From the NCBI GenBank assembly GCA_045134375.1, contig JBGUVL010000003.1, positions 1 to 31,711 of the forward strand: 31,711 nucleotides of DNA. Reading direction: 5' to 3'. Positions 7,967 to 14,893 of this stretch are shown piece by piece. The stretch comes from JBGUVL01 sp045134375 (GTDB lineage Bacteria; Bacillota_I; Bacilli_A; Erysipelotrichales; Erysipelotrichaceae). The notes under the pieces were generated by a model. The model saw only the letters and a program-made list of their open reading frames with translations, did no database searches and was not told the DNA's origin. The stretch's first letter is position 1. Every line of letters starts with the position of its first letter. A program made the translations under genes and the position numbers.

Positions 7967-8416
7967 ATGAAAAAAGAATTATTTTTTAGAGCGTTGAGTG
8001 GTGCTCTTGGTGGGATTGTAATTTGTTATTTTATTACAATAGGAATTTCATTGGTCATGAATGATGGTGTTTACTATGCATGTGTTCCCAGTTTGGTTGA
8101 TCGTTTCGGTAATGAAGTGAGTGCAGTGATGGTTCAAATGGGATTAAGCGCTATTCTAGGGGCTGGATTTGCAGGCTCTTCCATTCTGTGGGAAAAGGAT
8201 GAATGGAGCTTATTAAAACAAACGACGATATATTTTTCTATTGTTTCTGTGCTTATGATGAGTGTTGCTTATGTTTGTGAATGGATGGAACATTCTTTCC
8301 TAAGTTTCCTACATTACTTCATTATTTTCTTTGTTATATTTTTTGTTGTATGGGTACTTCAATATATGATTTGGAAGATTCGCATTGCGAGAATAAATCG
8401 TAAAATAAAAGGATAA
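7967..8416 (+). CDS. DUF3021 membrane protein, probable inhibitor of the adjacent LytTR regulator
   Basis: 149 residues with four membrane segments (about 11-33, 47-68, 81-99 and 109-132) and a short basic tail (RIARINRKIKG), as in DUF3021. ATG at 7967 has GAGGTGG at good spacing overlapping the previous stop; a GTG at 7958 would add three residues but has no spacing for a ribosome binding site. It is the second gene of a LytTR-DUF3021 pair. That the family acts as a membrane anti-regulator is known from streptococcal examples; it is inference here. Confidence 0.88.
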   Translation: MKKELFFRALSGALGGIVICYFITIGISLVMNDGVYYACVPSLVDRFGNEVSAVMVQMGLSAILGAGFAGSSILWEKDEWSLLKQTTIYFSIVSVLMMSVAYVCEWMEHSFLSFLHYFIIFFVIFFVVWVLQYMIWKIRIARINRKIKG

Positions 8417-8546
8417 ACGTATTGTTGATCGTATTTTATTCCATGCACAATGAATCAATATCATAATGGAATACGTATGTCTATGCGAAAGAGTCTGTGC
8501 AAAAAAGGAGCTAACTATGCGATGATAAAAATATTCGACTTTCCTT

Positions 8547-8576
8547 TTGAGTGAATCAATGAAATTGTAGTATAAT
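8547..8576 (+). promoter_or_regulatory. Promoter of the GNAT gene
   Basis: TTGAGT (8547-8552), 18-base spacer, TATAAT (8571-8576), 33 bases before the ATG. The preceding gap (8417-8546) holds only an 8-base inverted repeat, TATTCCAT/ATGGAATA, without a T run. Confidence 0.75.
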
Positions 8577-8609
8577 ATTAGAGCAGTCACAATTAAAGGA
8601 AGTGCTATA

Positions 8610-9080
8610 ATGGAAATAAGAAGAGCTTTAGAAAAGGATAAAGATGAAATTAATTCGCTTTTATATCAAGTATTAATGGTACATCATGAAGGACGACCGG
8701 ATTTATTTAAAGCCAATACAAAAAAATATACGGATGAAGAGCTGGTGGCTATCATTCACGATGATCAAAGACCAATCTTTGTCGCAGTCAATGAAGAGGG
8801 AAAAGTCGTAGGTTATGCATTTACCGTTTTCCAACAACATTTGCATCATAATACACTTACGGATGTGAAAACACTGTACATCGATGACTTGTGTGTGGAT
8901 AAAAACCAACGAGGAAAGCATATTGGAAAATCACTGTATGAGTATGTTATTTCTTTTGCCAAACAACAAGGTTGTTATAATGTGACATTAAATGTATGGA
9001 GTTGTAATGAAAGTGCGATAAAATTCTATGAAAAATGTGGATTAGTAGCACAGAAAATGGGAATGGAAAAAATTTTATAA
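8610..9080 (+). CDS. GNAT-family N-acetyltransferase
   Basis: 156 residues, a single Gcn5-related acetyltransferase domain. The acetyl-CoA pyrophosphate-binding motif is visible in LYIDDLCVDKNQRGKHIGKSL (Q/R-x-x-G-x-G/A type), followed by NVTLNVWSCNESAIKFYEKCGL, the usual motif B region. Start at 8610 follows AAAGGAAGTG. It has its own promoter and terminator, so it is a single-gene unit. The substrate cannot be read from sequence. Confidence 0.92.
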   Translation: MEIRRALEKDKDEINSLLYQVLMVHHEGRPDLFKANTKKYTDEELVAIIHDDQRPIFVAVNEEGKVVGYAFTVFQQHLHHNTLTDVKTLYIDDLCVDKNQRGKHIGKSLYEYVISFAKQQGCYNVTLNVWSCNESAIKFYEKCGLVAQKMGMEKIL

Positions 9081-9081
9081 G

Positions 9082-9113
9082 AGAATGATCGATGGAATCA
9101 TTCTTTTCTTTTG
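9082..9113 (+). terminator. Intrinsic terminator of the GNAT gene
   Basis: AGAATGAT (9082-9089) and ATCATTCT (9097-9104), loop of 7 bases, then TTTCTTTT. Confidence 0.85.
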
Positions 9114-9154
9114 GTTCTATAAGTTAGGATGTTTTGAAAAAAGGGAGGAAAGAT

Positions 9155-10066
9155 ATGGAAATAATGGTAATCGCCAATCAGCTGATAGAGTTATTTTGCA
9201 TGATGGGATTAGGCTATTTATTAATGAAAATTAATTATCTTGATGTCAATGTTAATAAAAAAATAAGCAATCTTGTTATTTCGGTTACCACTCCGGCATT
9301 GATATTTGCTTCGGTATTTAAAGAAAATGAAGCTTCTCAATCGGCAGTGATTATGATGTTAGGAATCGCTTTTCTTGTATATTTGATTTTACCTGTCGTA
9401 GCAATGCTGTTTAATACATTGCTAAAGATTCCCACTTCGCAGCGTAAGTTATATCAGTTTATGACGGTATTTTCTAATACAGGATTCATGGGATACCCAG
9501 TGGTTGCTTCTTTATATGGAAATACGGGGGTATTTTATGCGGCAATTTTCAATTTAATGTTTAATCTTTTCGTATTTACTTATGGAATCTATCTAATGCA
9601 AGAAAATCGTCGATTGGATTGGCACAGTCTTTTTACTCCTGGAATCGTCTTATCCTTATTTGCGATGATTGCTTATTTTGTGAAATTATCAATTCCAATG
9701 GTAATTGTTAATGTATGTGAGAGTGTAGGGGGGATGACAACCCCGCTTGCAATGCTTTTGATTGGAGCTTCTTTGTCAAATGTAAGCAGCAAAGAAATTC
9801 TCAGCGATACGACAATTTATTTTTATACATTGCTTCGTCAATTCCTTTTGCCACTTCTTTTTTTTCCATTACTACGTTTGGTTCTTCAGGATGAATTGAT
9901 TCGAGGGGTAGTCATGATGATGATAGCGATGCCAGTAGGAAGTATCAGTGTTCTATTTGCTACCCAGTATGGAAATGATAGCACTCTTGCTTCCAAGAAT
10001 GTTTTTGTGACAACACTTTGTTCCTTGCTCTCGATTCCTATCATAACTTTCCTGCTTTCGTTATAA
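9155..10066 (+). CDS. AEC (auxin efflux carrier) family transporter
   Basis: 303 residues, highly hydrophobic, consistent with the ten-segment AEC fold; bacterial members export or exchange malate and related organic acids or unknown metabolites. Recognisable features are the N-terminal MGLGYLLMKINYLD, ISVTTPALIFASVF, the TVFSNTGFMGYPV motif near the middle of the first half, TTPLAMLLIGASLS starting the second half, and the final MPVGSISVLFATQYGND. ATG at 9155 with GGGAGG eight bases upstream is preferred over an upstream in-frame TTG at 9134 that would place the ribosome binding site inside the gene. Confidence 0.93.
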   Translation: MEIMVIANQLIELFCMMGLGYLLMKINYLDVNVNKKISNLVISVTTPALIFASVFKENEASQSAVIMMLGIAFLVYLILPVVAMLFNTLLKIPTSQRKLYQFMTVFSNTGFMGYPVVASLYGNTGVFYAAIFNLMFNLFVFTYGIYLMQENRRLDWHSLFTPGIVLSLFAMIAYFVKLSIPMVIVNVCESVGGMTTPLAMLLIGASLSNVSSKEILSDTTIYFYTLLRQFLLPLLFFPLLRLVLQDELIRGVVMMMIAMPVGSISVLFATQYGNDSTLASKNVFVTTLCSLLSIPIITFLLSL

Positions 10067-10074
10067 ATGATGTA

Positions 10075-10117
10075 TTGTATTCTTTGTGAGGATATGCTAT
10101 CATATCCTCACAAAGAA
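10075..10117 (+). promoter_or_regulatory. Promoter overlapped by a long perfect hairpin, upstream of the tRNA-Thr-like gene
   Basis: TTGTAT (10075-10080), 17-base spacer, TATCAT (10098-10103) with TGC extension. A 17-base-pair perfect inverted repeat (10079/10080-10096 with 10101-10117, 4-base loop CTAT) covers the spacer and -10. It has no T run on either strand. GGATATGCT in its left arm (10090-10098) recurs at 10121-10129, crossing the tRNA 5' end, so the right arm could pair with either copy. Confidence 0.55.
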
Positions 10118-10126
10118 AAAGGATAT

Positions 10127-10200
10127 GCTGATGTAGTTAAATGGCATAACAAGTCCATGGTAAGGATTAGTTGGCAGTTCAATTCTGCCCTTCAGCACCA
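10127..10200 (+). tRNA. tRNA-Thr(GGU)-like gene, atypical
   Basis: A 74-base cloverleaf can be drawn: acceptor GCTGATG/CTTCAGC with one T-T mismatch at pair 6-67, D stem GTTA/TAAC with loop AATGGCA, anticodon stem AGTCC/GGATT with loop ATGGTAA (anticodon GGT, Thr), 4-base variable loop, T stem GGCAG/CTGCC with loop TTCAATT, A73 and encoded CCA. Conserved positions T8, A14, G18, G19, A21, T33, T54, T55, C56 and A58 are present, as are Thr identity pairs G1-C72 and C2-G71. The D stem and acceptor mismatch are unlike the window's other tRNAs. It stands alone, with its own promoter and terminator. It may be a working tRNA, a degenerate one or a specialised one. Confidence 0.75.
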
Positions 10201-10240
10201 GATGAAAAAAGGCTCGAAGGAAACGAATTCGAGTAGTAAA

Positions 10241-10270
10241 AAAAAACTAGCCGTTAGGTTAGTTTTTTTA
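10241..10270 (+). terminator. Intrinsic terminator after the tRNA-Thr-like gene
   Basis: AAAAAACTAGCC (10241-10252), loop GTTA, GGTTAGTTTTTTTA (10257-10270) with one G-T pair. A smaller hairpin CTCGAA/TTCGAG (10213-10218, 10228-10233) lies between the tRNA and this terminator. Confidence 0.85.
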
Positions 10271-10322
10271 TCTCATTTATTTAAAATTGATTTGTTTACT
10301 GAATCGGTTTGTTCCATTCTTT

Positions 10323-11145
10323 CTACTTAGCTTCTCTTTTGATCAATTTTGCATGTAAAACAACTTTATCGGAATCATCATAACAAGTCGATAAAGTAAT
10401 CACTCGATCTTTTGCTGAAATCGAAGTTTTAAAATCATAATAACTTCGATTTTTTAATTTTAACATTAAATCTAAAAATTCATCTTCATTATCAAATTCT
10501 GTTTGGATGTAATTCGAAGTCGTTGGGATACGATAGACACTAAATACTTGCCATAATGTATTTTCATATTCCGTAGAGAGTTTAATGACAAAATTATCGC
10601 TATCGTTTTAACCAATCGCTAGTCAAAATATTTCGCAAACTGCCAAACATAGTATTATCATATCTTCCATGGGCATAAAGTATCGTATTTTTATCATTAA
10701 AATCATCCATTCTGTTTCGATAGTCTAAAAATACCCATCCTGCTGAGTTATCCGAAAGATCAAAAGCATGGGTAAGATAGTATTTATTATCTTTGCTTTG
10801 AACAAATGGGTAATTAATATTTGTACCATTGACTTGAATCCAACCTTTAACATCACTATTGATCGTTTTCAATTGTGTAAAATCAACGTCAATTAGACGC
10901 ATTTTAATATAATCCCAATAAGGATCAAAGGAAGGGATTTCCTCTTCTTGATCAATCAGTTCAGCGTTATCATCGCTCTCTTTTATTTTAGCTAACGAAT
11001 TGATATGATCCGACTCATCATGAATCTTATCGGAATCTAATTTCCATTGAATAATTTTTAGAATCGAAATAGACAGTCCGATAATACACAAAATACTGAT
11101 GATTGAAAGTAATAAATTACGTATTCTTAAAGTTTTTTTTCGCAT
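10323..11145 (-). pseudogene. Class B sortase, frameshifted
   Basis: Cysteine transpeptidase family that anchors surface proteins to peptidoglycan. ATG at 11145 has AGAGG at good spacing (an upstream TTG at 11190 has none). Order: membrane anchor (about residues 8-30), then KGWIQVNGTNINYPFVQ and catalytic His in YAHGRYDN. This frame stops at 10600 after SDWLKR. The protein continues in another frame from about 10604 (DSDNFVIKLSTEYENT) to the catalytic Cys in TLSTCYDDSDK and a stop at 10323. The join is at TTAAAACGAT; one fewer A, or two more, would restore about 273 residues. The position normally holding catalytic Arg reads Lys (SDKVVLHAKL). A sequencing error, true decay or phase variation are all possible. 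Confidence 0.82.
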
Positions 11146-11325
11146 GGGATGCCTCTTTTTTATTTTATCATCTATTGGTATGGATTTCAAAAGATATCAA
11201 TGATTAAAAAACATAACCAAAACGTAACAAAAAAGCAAAAATTTATTTTCATTTTTTCATAAATACTATATATTTAAAGTAGAAAAACCAATCATGTTAA
11301 AGTGAAAAAATAGGAGGAGATGATT

Positions 11326-11628
11326 ATGTTTAAGAAGATTCTAACAGGTTTTATAATTGGTTTTATGGTACTATGTTTGGTTCCCAATGTTGTATTTGCT
11401 GAACAGACAATACCGGACAGCATAACAATAAAATCGGTTGTGCCTGAAGATCGTGAAAGTGCAATTTTAATATTAGATTATTATATTTATTCTAATTATA
11501 ATAATCTAGGTTTTGATAGTGAGAGTCTTAGTGCTGATTTTACGGAATGCACATTAATTAATGTTGTTGATAATACTAATAAAAAAGTAAAAATTAATTA
11601 TGAATATGATAAGGATGTAAAAAAGTAG
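11326..11628 (+). CDS. N-terminal part of a sortase-anchored surface protein (frame breaks at A AAA AAG)
   Basis: 100 residues. A Sec signal peptide at the N-terminus (FKKILTGFIIGFMVLCLVP...VFA) is followed by an acidic exported segment with no family I recognise. ATG at 11326 has AGGAGG eight bases upstream; an ATG at 11320 is too close to it. The frame ends GTA AAA AAG TAG. The last two sense codons form the heptamer A AAA AAG in the correct phase for a -1 ribosomal slip, and slipping enters the long frame that follows without loss of a codon. It diverges from the class B sortase, its likely anchoring enzyme. Either the gene has lost one A from a seven-A run, or it uses frameshifting or RNA polymerase slippage. 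Confidence 0.78.
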   Translation: MFKKILTGFIIGFMVLCLVPNVVFAEQTIPDSITIKSVVPEDRESAILILDYYIYSNYNNLGFDSESLSADFTECTLINVVDNTNKKVKINYEYDKDVKK

Positions 11629-12788
11629 TGGATAGTTTAAAAGATAGATTAAACAAAGAGTACTATACATTAACAGATTTAGATTATTTCAATTGGAAAT
11701 TATCTCATTTAGCTAAATTAGATGTTGACGAAAATGCGGAAGAACCAAGTATCTTAATGTTTTCAACGGAATTCAAAGAAAATATTGGTTATCGAAATTT
11801 TTCTATAGATATTAGAATGGGAGATGATTTTCCGTTATATACGGAGCGTGGAGGAGCAGGAATATTTACTTATGATGATACAATCTATTATGCGGCACCA
11901 ACACCAGTACTAACATCTTACAATCATTTATTCTATATTGATAATAATGCTACAAATATTGAAGCGGCGGTAAAGGAAAGATTAGAGTCTAATTTTAACC
12001 ATAAATTTACTGTTGAAAATACGCAGATAACAGTTCAAAATTTTCTATACGATATTTTTTATCAAGAGTACAATCCTGAGGATCAATGGTATCTGGGGCA
12101 AGCCTCCAATGCGTCGGATTATGCACGGATACAATTAAATGAAATTCAAAATAATGCAGATAATCCATATCATTACTTGGCTAGTTATTTTAATGAATAT
12201 GTATATTTAATTGGATTTGATTTCCAATCTGTTATGGCTATGGATTTTATTATTCCAGTAAAAGATAGCACAAAAATAACATCACCAAAATTTCAGAGCA
12301 ATGATGTAAATAGCGATGTATCAATAAGTACAAATGCATTTATCCCATTAGATACATTGATTAGTGTTGCTAAATTAACTAGTGGGGAAGAATATGATAA
12401 AATCGTAAAGGTTTTAAATGCGACAAATTTGGATATGTTTGATTTGAAATTATTTTCAAAGTCGTCCGGAGATTATATTACTGCTTTATCCGATGGAACC
12501 TTTGAAGTAAAACTTCCGATTAAAGATGAATTAAAAGGAAAAGATTTAATGGTATATTATGTTGATGAAGAAAATAAGGTCAAAGACTATAATGTAACCA
12601 TAACTAGTGATAATAAATATGCTATATTTAATACGGACCACTTCAGTATCTACACATTAGCAGAAAAGAACACAAATAAAAAAGTAGAAGATAATCCAAA
12701 TACTTATGATGGCATTACCAATTCTGTTTTTTTAGGATTTATTTGTCTAATTGGTTTGGCTGGTGCATTTTCATTAAGACAAAGATAA
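11628..12788 (+). CDS. C-terminal part of the surface protein with an NPNTYD sorting signal
   Basis: 386 residues in the -1 frame relative to the preceding piece. There is no ribosome binding site before the apparent GTG at 11628, so it is probably not made on its own. The body is rich in Asn, Asp, Tyr and Thr, typical of an extracellular protein; I recognise no catalytic domain. A region near residues 290-330 (KLPIKDELKGKDLMVYYVD, then FNTDHFSIYTLAE) resembles the last beta-rich domain of many anchored proteins. The C-terminus is a cell-wall sorting signal: NPNTYD at about 356, a hydrophobic stretch and the basic tail SLRQR. NPxT motifs belong to class B sortases, matching the neighbour. The whole protein would be about 487 residues. 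Confidence 0.75.
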   Translation: MDSLKDRLNKEYYTLTDLDYFNWKLSHLAKLDVDENAEEPSILMFSTEFKENIGYRNFSIDIRMGDDFPLYTERGGAGIFTYDDTIYYAAPTPVLTSYNHLFYIDNNATNIEAAVKERLESNFNHKFTVENTQITVQNFLYDIFYQEYNPEDQWYLGQASNASDYARIQLNEIQNNADNPYHYLASYFNEYVYLIGFDFQSVMAMDFIIPVKDSTKITSPKFQSNDVNSDVSISTNAFIPLDTLISVAKLTSGEEYDKIVKVLNATNLDMFDLKLFSKSSGDYITALSDGTFEVKLPIKDELKGKDLMVYYVDEENKVKDYNVTITSDNKYAIFNTDHFSIYTLAEKNTNKKVEDNPNTYDGITNSVFLGFICLIGLAGAFSLRQR

Positions 12789-12801
12789 TCAGTAAATAAG
12801 T

Positions 12802-12834
12802 CAAGGACTCAAGTGAGTCCTTGTACTGTTTTTA
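12802..12834 (+). terminator. Intrinsic terminator of the surface protein gene
   Basis: CAAGGACTC (12802-12810), loop AAGT, GAGTCCTTG (12815-12823), then TACTGTTTTT. Perfect 9-base-pair stem; the T run is slightly delayed. Confidence 0.82.
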
Positions 12835-12979
12835 GAAGGGGTATTTAGGATAAGTAATGTGATTTGCATTAATTAAATAAAACCAAAAAGGAATTGCTAA
12901 ATAATGTTTAATAATATTCATTTTTGTTCAAGTATGCACATTTTTGATGCCAAATAATGAATTATTTTAGGAAATTTTG

Positions 12980-13008
12980 TTGAAATTTTATCAAAATAAC
13001 TATAAAAT
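12980..13008 (+). promoter_or_regulatory. Promoter of a candidate small RNA
   Basis: TTGAAA (12980-12985), 17-base spacer, TAAAAT (13003-13008). Transcription would start near 13015, directly at the foot of the hairpin below. The stretch 12835-12979 before it shows nothing I can name. Confidence 0.5.
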
Positions 13009-13013
13009 AAATT

Positions 13014-13070
13014 ATGCAAAGTATAGTACCAATTTCCCTTTCCTATCTTCCACTATACTTTGCTTTTTTT
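13014..13070 (+). ncRNA. Candidate small RNA: one terminator hairpin with a C/U-rich 24-base loop
   Basis: A perfect 12-base-pair stem GCAAAGTATAGT (13016-13027) with ACTATACTTTGC (13052-13063) is followed by T7. The 24-base loop contains TTTCCCTTTCCTATCTTCC, almost only pyrimidines and complementary to purine-rich ribosome binding sites. The promoter just upstream would make an RNA of about 57 bases. Firmicute small RNAs of this shape, with UCCC-type loops, are known to pair with Shine-Dalgarno sequences. Alternatives are a readthrough terminator for the surface protein gene (200 bases upstream and already terminated) or a leader of the downstream glucosidase gene. Confidence 0.5.
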
Positions 13071-13074
13071 GTTG

Positions 13075-13100
13075 CTACCGATAATTTAGGTAGTTTTTTT
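13075..13100 (+). terminator. Second, weaker terminator in tandem
   Basis: CTACC (13075-13079) and GGTAG (13089-13093) with a 9-base loop, then T7. Five base pairs only, so a backup to the hairpin before it. Confidence 0.55.
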
Positions 13101-13117
13101 ATTTTTTTATAAGCAAT

Positions 13118-13129
13118 TATGATATCATA
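13118..13129 (+). promoter_or_regulatory. Probable -10 of the glucosidase gene inside a 12-base palindrome
   Basis: TATGATATCATA (13118-13129) is a perfect palindrome containing TGATATCAT, an extended -10 box; no clear -35 is present. The gene's AAGGACGTG and ATG follow within 25 bases. Operator function is speculative. Confidence 0.4.
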
Positions 13130-13153
13130 GTAGATAGCAAAGGACGTGAATAT

Positions 13154-14893
13154 ATGCAGGAATGGTGGAAAAAAGCGGTTGCTTATGAGATTTATCCAAG
13201 CAGTTTTTATGATAGTAATCAGGATGGTATAGGAGATTTAAAGGGAATTATAGAAAAATTGGATTATTTGGAATGGTTAGGTGTTGATCTTTTATGGATC
13301 ACTCCTTTCTTTGTGTCGCCTTTTGATGACAATGGCTATGATGTAAAGGATTATTTTCATGTGGATCCTCGTTTTGGAAGTGATGAGGATTTTAAAGAAT
13401 TATTAGCCAATGCACATCAAAGAGGGATGCGTATTGTGATTGATTTTGTTTTAAATCATACTTCGGATGAGCATCAATGGTTTATGGATGCGCTTAGTGG
13501 AGATGAGAAGAAAAGAGATTACTACATTTGGAGAAAAGGGAAGAAGGATGCATTAGGAAACCTTTGTCCTCCTAATAATTGGAGTGGCTTTTTCTCGGAT
13601 TCGGCATGGGCTAGGGCAGATCAAAGTGATTTGTATTATTTGAAGATTTTTTCAAAAAAGATGCCAGATTTAAATTGGGAAAATAAATCATTGCGAGAGG
13701 AAATGTATGCGATTGCTCGATACTGGCTAGATCAAGGGGTAGATGGGTTCCGTTTGGATGCAGTTGCTCATCTAGCGAAGGATCTCAGCTTCACGGATTC
13801 TTCTACGAGTATAAATAAAAATGGTTTAGCAGAAGATTGGTCTAGATTTTCTAATCTGCCAAGAATTCATCATTATTTGCAGGAATTTAAAAGAGAAGTG
13901 ACGAGTCATTACGATTGTGTAAGCATTGGAGAAGTTGGTGGTGGTGTAACACCTAGACAAGCGCTCCATTATGTGAATGATCGTAATGGTACACTGGATA
14001 TGGTTTTCAATTTTGACGCAGTGTGGGTACATGGTAGCTATGGTAGTGAATATCAAAGAGGTGAATTAGTAGCTGATGTGAAGCGACTAAAAGAAGTCTT
14101 CTATATGTGGATCAATAATTATGGGGAGCATGCTTGGTATCCTGTTTATTGGATGAACCATGATCATCCTCGTGTGGTCTCTCATTATGGTAGTATCAAA
14201 TATCGAAAAGAAAGTGCCAAAATGTTGGCAACGGTTCTCTTGTTTATGGGAGGAACACCGTTTATTTATAATGGTGAAGAAATTGGCATGAGCAATGTAA
14301 CTTATACTTCGTTGGATGATTTTAAAGATGTTAATGCTCAGAATTATATCAAAGCGCACCAAGGAGTGAAAAGTGAAGCAGAGATGCTGACTTATTTAAG
14401 AAATGCAAGTCGTGTCAATGCGCGTACACCGATGCAGTGGAATGATCAAAAATATGCTGGCTTCTCTACCTGCCAACCAACATTAAAAGTGAATGAAAAT
14501 TATCGTGAAGTCAATGTGGCAGAACAAGAAAAAGATCCTAATTCGATTCTTAATTATTATCGCAAACTAATCAAAATGAGAAAAACACAATTTCAAAATA
14601 CGATATTGAAAGGAAGATTTGATATCGTTGATTTAGAACATCCTGATGTGTTTGCGTATACGAAAGAAACCGAAAAACAGACGTTATTGATCATTGCTAA
14701 TTTTAAAGGGGAAAGAGTGAAGTTTACTTTCCCGATGGAAGTAAAAAATATTGTGACTTACAATTATGAGGATGTGCATTTTCATGGTCATAATATTGAA
14801 TTGCGTCCGTTTGAATGCGTTGTATTGGAAATGATTAGGGGGAATGATGATGGAAAAGGAAACATTAGCAAGGGCAATCGCAGAGGTTGCTAA
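13154..14893 (+). CDS. GH13 alpha-glucosidase (oligo-1,6-glucosidase / alpha-amylase family)
   Basis: Cytoplasmic retaining alpha-glucosidase of 579 residues; no signal peptide. Conserved regions: I VIDFVLNHTS (about 95-104), V MPDLNW (170-175), II GVDGFRLDAVAH with nucleophile Asp202, III IGEVGG with acid/base Glu260, IV MNHDHPR with Asp337. N-terminal WWKKAVAYEIYPSSFYDSN and the DGIGDLKGI calcium-type loop are typical. After the nucleophile the sequence is Ala-Val rather than the Val-Ile of many strict alpha-1,6 enzymes, which hints at alpha-1,4 or mixed activity; this is inference. The last 44 bases overlap the next gene, so the two are translationally coupled. Substrate (maltose, isomaltose or sucrose-type sugars) is not resolved. 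Confidence 0.9.
   Translation: MQEWWKKAVAYEIYPSSFYDSNQDGIGDLKGIIEKLDYLEWLGVDLLWITPFFVSPFDDNGYDVKDYFHVDPRFGSDEDFKELLANAHQRGMRIVIDFVLNHTSDEHQWFMDALSGDEKKRDYYIWRKGKKDALGNLCPPNNWSGFFSDSAWARADQSDLYYLKIFSKKMPDLNWENKSLREEMYAIARYWLDQGVDGFRLDAVAHLAKDLSFTDSSTSINKNGLAEDWSRFSNLPRIHHYLQEFKREVTSHYDCVSIGEVGGGVTPRQALHYVNDRNGTLDMVFNFDAVWVHGSYGSEYQRGELVADVKRLKEVFYMWINNYGEHAWYPVYWMNHDHPRVVSHYGSIKYRKESAKMLATVLLFMGGTPFIYNGEEIGMSNVTYTSLDDFKDVNAQNYIKAHQGVKSEAEMLTYLRNASRVNARTPMQWNDQKYAGFSTCQPTLKVNENYREVNVAEQEKDPNSILNYYRKLIKMRKTQFQNTILKGRFDIVDLEHPDVFAYTKETEKQTLLIIANFKGERVKFTFPMEVKNIVTYNYEDVHFHGHNIELRPFECVVLEMIRGNDDGKGNISKGNRRGC

Noticed and set aside
8431..8471. TATTCCAT/ATGGAATA hairpin as terminator of the DUF3021 gene
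   Set aside because: No T run follows and the loop is 19 bases.
10067..10330. Open reading frame of 87 codons after the AEC gene
   Set aside because: It crosses the palindrome, the tRNA-Thr-like gene and its terminator and has no ribosome binding site.
13000..13110. Riboswitch before the glucosidase gene
   Set aside because: No recognisable aptamer; the structures are simple terminator-like hairpins, so a small RNA or terminator explains them better.
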